Shown here in pieces: positions 61,916 through 64,000 of a stretch of 64,000 bases of DNA. Both the position numbers and the translations under genes were made by a program. The notes under the pieces were generated by a model. The model searched no databases and was not told where the DNA came from. It saw nothing but the letters and a program-made list of their open reading frames with translations. The stretch spans positions 124,001 through 188,000 of the forward strand of contig NZ_JAGTPK010000007.1 in assembly GCF_021147775.1 (NCBI RefSeq), given 5' to 3'. The stretch is from Pseudomonas californiensis. GTDB taxonomy: Bacteria > Pseudomonadota > Gammaproteobacteria > Pseudomonadales > Pseudomonadaceae. Position 1 is the first letter of the stretch, and every line of letters starts with the position of its first letter.

Positions 61916-62740
61916 ATGCTGCGTTTTATCGCCCCCTTGCTTGCCTTGCTGCTATGTCTACCTGCCCAGGCCGACAGTTTCATCACCCGCGCCCTGAACA
62001 AACCGGTGCCCGGCGGCGTTGCCGTCGTGGATCTGGGCACAGGCGCGCAGGCACCTACTGCGACTTATCAAGGCAAACCGGTGCTCGTGGTCAAGGAACA
62101 GGGCGTTCGCTGGCTGGCCATCGTCGGTATTCCGTTGACGATCAAACCCGGCACCCAGCAATTGGCGAGTGGCGGTCGCACTCTGACCTTCACGGTGGGT
62201 AACAAGAATTATCCAGAACAGCGCATCACGCTCAAGAACAAGCGGCAGGTAAACCCAAACCCGGAAGACACCAAACGCATTGAGGGCGAATTGGCCGAGC
62301 AGATCCGTGCGTATCGCAGCTTCAGCCCCGGTACGCCCAGCAACCTGATCCTCGACAAGCCGGTCAACGGCCCGCTGTCGAGCAAGTTTGGCGTTCGACG
62401 CTTTTTCAATGGCGAGGAGCGTAACCCTCATGCAGGCCTGGACTTCGCTGTTCCCGCTGGCACGCCCATCAAATCTCCAGCCGCTGGCAAGGTGATTCTG
62501 ATCGGCGATTACTTCTTCAATGGCAATACAGTGTTCGTTGACCATGGCCAGGGTTTCATCAGCATGTTCTGTCACATGTCGAAGATTGACGTAAAAACCG
62601 GTGACAACGTGCCGCGTGGTGGCGTCGTCGGCAAGGTGGGCGCAACGGGCCGTGCGACTGGCCCGCACATGCACTGGAACGTCAGCCTGAACGACGCCCG
62701 CGTCGATCCAGCCATCTTCATTGGTGCGTTTCAGCCTTAA
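61916..62740 (+). CDS. M23 family metallopeptidase, exported
   Basis: A 274-residue periplasmic peptidase with signal peptide MLRFIAPLLALLLCLPAQA. An N-terminal beta-domain (LGTGAQAPTATYQGKPVLVV) is followed by a LytM/M23 domain. Zinc ligands are in HAGLDFAVPAGTPI (His, Asp) and GPHMHWNVSLND (HxH). It probably cleaves peptidoglycan cross-bridges or activates amidases. It begins 7 bp after xseA, so they are cotranscribed. Confidence 0.93.
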   Translation: MLRFIAPLLALLLCLPAQADSFITRALNKPVPGGVAVVDLGTGAQAPTATYQGKPVLVVKEQGVRWLAIVGIPLTIKPGTQQLASGGRTLTFTVGNKNYPEQRITLKNKRQVNPNPEDTKRIEGELAEQIRAYRSFSPGTPSNLILDKPVNGPLSSKFGVRRFFNGEERNPHAGLDFAVPAGTPIKSPAAGKVILIGDYFFNGNTVFVDHGQGFISMFCHMSKIDVKTGDNVPRGGVVGKVGATGRATGPHMHWNVSLNDARVDPAIFIGAFQP

Positions 62741-62882
62741 GGCTTCAAGCGTTTCCCCGGATCGTCCTCAGCGTTTCGCAGCACATCTGCGACTGCGAAG
62801 CTCTCGTCTCACTGGCAACGCCCGACAGCGCTGCGGGCATCACCTCTGCATGTTTTCCTCGCTGACCATTCGAAACATTACG

Positions 62883-62899
62883 TTTAAGTTTCATTTAAG
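62883..62899 (+). promoter_or_regulatory. Tandem TTTAAG box (OmpR/PmrA-like)
   Basis: TTTAAG-TTTCA-TTTAAG: two identical hexamers with a 5-bp spacer, repeating every 11 bp. This fits the YTTAAK-N5-YTTAAK pattern of PmrA and related OmpR-family regulators. It lies 51 bp upstream of the DUF4214 gene start, with a TACTGT -10-like element 10 bp downstream. Confidence 0.5.
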
Positions 62900-62949
62900 T
62901 TTCCGATCGTACTGTGCCAGACACACAATCCCTCGGAAGGAAATACGGC

Positions 62950-63612
62950 ATGTCTGATAATGATCTGAAGCGCTTTGATATTGTTTCTGGCGAGATTCAG
63001 CGAGTTTATGAATCTGACGACGGCCGCTGGGAATTGGAGCACATTGACGCTGACGAGACCTATACGCTGTCGGGTTCTGATGTCGTGCATACCGAGCGCG
63101 ATGATGGCCTGCTGGAAACCACGGTTTACCGTGATCTTGACGGGTCTGGCACTTTTCGAGAAATTTCGTCTTCTTATAGCAGCCCCGATCAAACAGACAG
63201 CCCGGTCCCCGTGGCCTCAGATGCGTCACTGGCGCGCCTTTACATGGCCGTATTTGATCGAGCACCGGATCAGGAAGGCTTCCGCTACTGGGAGCAGCAA
63301 CTGGACCGCGGCATGGAGTTCGATGACGTCGCTGAAAGCTTTATAAAAAGCCCAGAATTCTCGCAGACCTACAGCACGCTGGACAATGCCGCATTTATTG
63401 ATCGGGTTTATCTGAATGTGCTGGATCGCAACGCCGATGCCGCTGGCAAGAACTTGTGGGTGGGTCAGCTCGAAAATGACATACAAGACAGGGAAGACGT
63501 AGTGATTGGCTTCTCAGAGTCTGCCGAGTTCGTGGCGTTGAGCGCCGACTCAGTCGATGCTTTTCTGCAACTGGTTGGCCAGCCACCGGCGGTCGCGGAA
63601 AACACCTTCTGA
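62950..63612 (+). CDS. DUF4214 domain protein
   Basis: A 220-residue protein from ATG 62950, with GGAAGGAA about 8 nt upstream. Residues 1-85 form an acidic, probably beta-rich region (RVYESDDGRWELEHIDADET). The rest holds two DUF4214 repeats: LARLYMAVFDRAPDQEGFRYW and FIDRVYLNVLDRNADAAGKNLW. DUF4214 occurs in secreted or surface proteins, often with calcium-binding repeats, but no signal peptide is seen here; an unconventional route such as type I secretion is possible. Strongly acidic overall. Confidence 0.82.
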   Translation: MSDNDLKRFDIVSGEIQRVYESDDGRWELEHIDADETYTLSGSDVVHTERDDGLLETTVYRDLDGSGTFREISSSYSSPDQTDSPVPVASDASLARLYMAVFDRAPDQEGFRYWEQQLDRGMEFDDVAESFIKSPEFSQTYSTLDNAAFIDRVYLNVLDRNADAAGKNLWVGQLENDIQDREDVVIGFSESAEFVALSADSVDAFLQLVGQPPAVAENTF

Positions 63613-63967
63613 TGACGCTAATGCAAGCGGGCCCGGATCAGGGCCCGTTCATTGAGTAGCCAGCCAGGCACTTGATCTGGCGCGTCCTTCGCCTCAGATA
63701 TATTGCGAGACCCCTCCGTAGCGCTAGTACGGTGTTCCCGCCTGTTCTTCCTACTTTCTGAGCATTTCGGGCCAGCAATCGCTGCGATGGGTCACTGCGC
63801 ACTGGCTTCGCGAAGCATCTTTGCGCTGAGCCGGCTTCAGCAACAATTAATAAGTTCAGAATTGACTTATTCCGCTATAAAAAAGCTTAATTCTGCTTTT
63901 TTCGAGAATTTATCCCATATTTTTTCAAGTGCTTGCCAACCTTCACCCCAGTGGTTAACTTGGCCTC
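63613..63967. other. Intergenic region, AT-rich right half
   Basis: 355 bp. After the hairpin above, the left part is GC-rich with short palindromes such as GCTTCGCGAAGC. The right part (about 63840-63935) is strikingly AT-rich and contains two stem-loops: AATAAGT/ACTTATT (63849-63855, 63865-63871) and AAAAAAGC/GCTTTTTT (63879-63886, 63895-63902). The second has a U-run and could end a rightward transcript. Confidence 0.55.
63628..63650 (+). terminator. Weak hairpin terminator after DUF4214 gene
   Basis: CGGGCCC (63628-63634) / GGGCCCG (63641-63647), 6-nt loop, followed by TTCATTG. It lies 15 bp past the stop codon; the T-run is short. Confidence 0.5.
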
Positions 63968-64000
63968 ATGAAAACCTCTCAAACACTTATCCTGCTGCGC
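63968..64000 (+). CDS. Possible start of a further gene, cut by window end
   Basis: ATG at 63968 opens 11 codons, MKTSQTLILLR, to the window edge. The hydrophobic LILLR right after a short start could be a signal sequence or the first strand of a cytoplasmic enzyme (a histidine phosphatase would continue RHG). No good ribosome site is visible, so this is tentative. Confidence 0.35.
   Translation, partial: MKTSQTLILLR

Overview
The window is ordinary chromosomal DNA of a fluorescent Pseudomonas, most likely of the P. syringae group. This rests on recognisable gene order (lysS-prfB-wspRFEDCBA, rpsP-rimM-trmD-rplS, ffh, purT, purL-mltF-tadA, guaBA-xseA) that parallels the known P. aeruginosa arrangement, on uniformly GC-rich coding DNA, and on Pseudomonas-type families such as DUF3509. 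The species assignment is inference. I see no insertion sequence, prophage, CRISPR array, rRNA or tRNA gene. The window opens inside a small lipoprotein gene and closes a few codons into another reading frame.

Layout. 1-3.8 kb: lipoprotein, TetR regulator, lysS, and prfB with its programmed +1 frameshift intact. 3.9-12.5 kb: a complete Wsp surface-sensing operon read leftward (wspA, B, C, D, E, F, R), mostly with stop/start overlaps, ending in the diguanylate cyclase WspR. 12.9-21.4 kb: DUF533 protein, orphan hybrid kinase, old-yellow-enzyme reductase, recJ, yaeQ, an orphan periplasmic binding protein and a DUF3509 protein. 21.7-27.4 kb: a three-gene BvgASR/RocSAR-type phosphorelay: a LuxR-type regulator, an EAL-domain regulator lacking one conserved active-site residue, and a 1213-residue EvgS/BvgS-like hybrid kinase. 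27.5-32.3 kb: thrC, hom, dsbC, xerD. 32.3-36 kb: the ribosomal operon rpsP-rimM-trmD-rplS, and ffh. 36-45 kb: a CcsA-like membrane protein, a CorC-like protein, an MHS-type transporter, purT, a VUT transporter, DUF1289, a gamma carbonic anhydrase-like protein, two Nudix hydrolases, an L,D-transpeptidase and a YqfO-like protein. 45-52.5 kb: purL, mltF, tadA and a Tat-exported multicopper oxidase. 52.7-55.5 kb: a membrane protein of unknown function, then a divergent pair (exported alpha/beta hydrolase and CGNR zinc-finger regulator) around a repeat-rich operator. 55.6-64 kb: guaA, guaB, a CPEC zinc-ribbon protein, a TauE/SafE permease, xseA, an M23 peptidase and a DUF4214 protein behind an OmpR-family-like tandem repeat.

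Functional themes. Cyclic-di-GMP is prominent: WspR makes it in response to the Wsp receptor complex, and the EAL regulator of the BvgASR-like system would degrade or sense it. Purine synthesis (purT, purL, guaA, guaB), translation and tRNA modification (lysS, prfB, rpsP, rimM, trmD, rplS, tadA) and envelope maintenance (dsbC, mltF, L,D-transpeptidase, M23 peptidase) make up most of the remainder. The least explained parts are regulatory: the inverted-repeat operator at 54.8 kb, TTCCTACA-like sites and a 14-bp palindrome in the BvgASR-like locus, the tandem TTTAAG box at 62.9 kb, and the double hairpin directly in front of hom.
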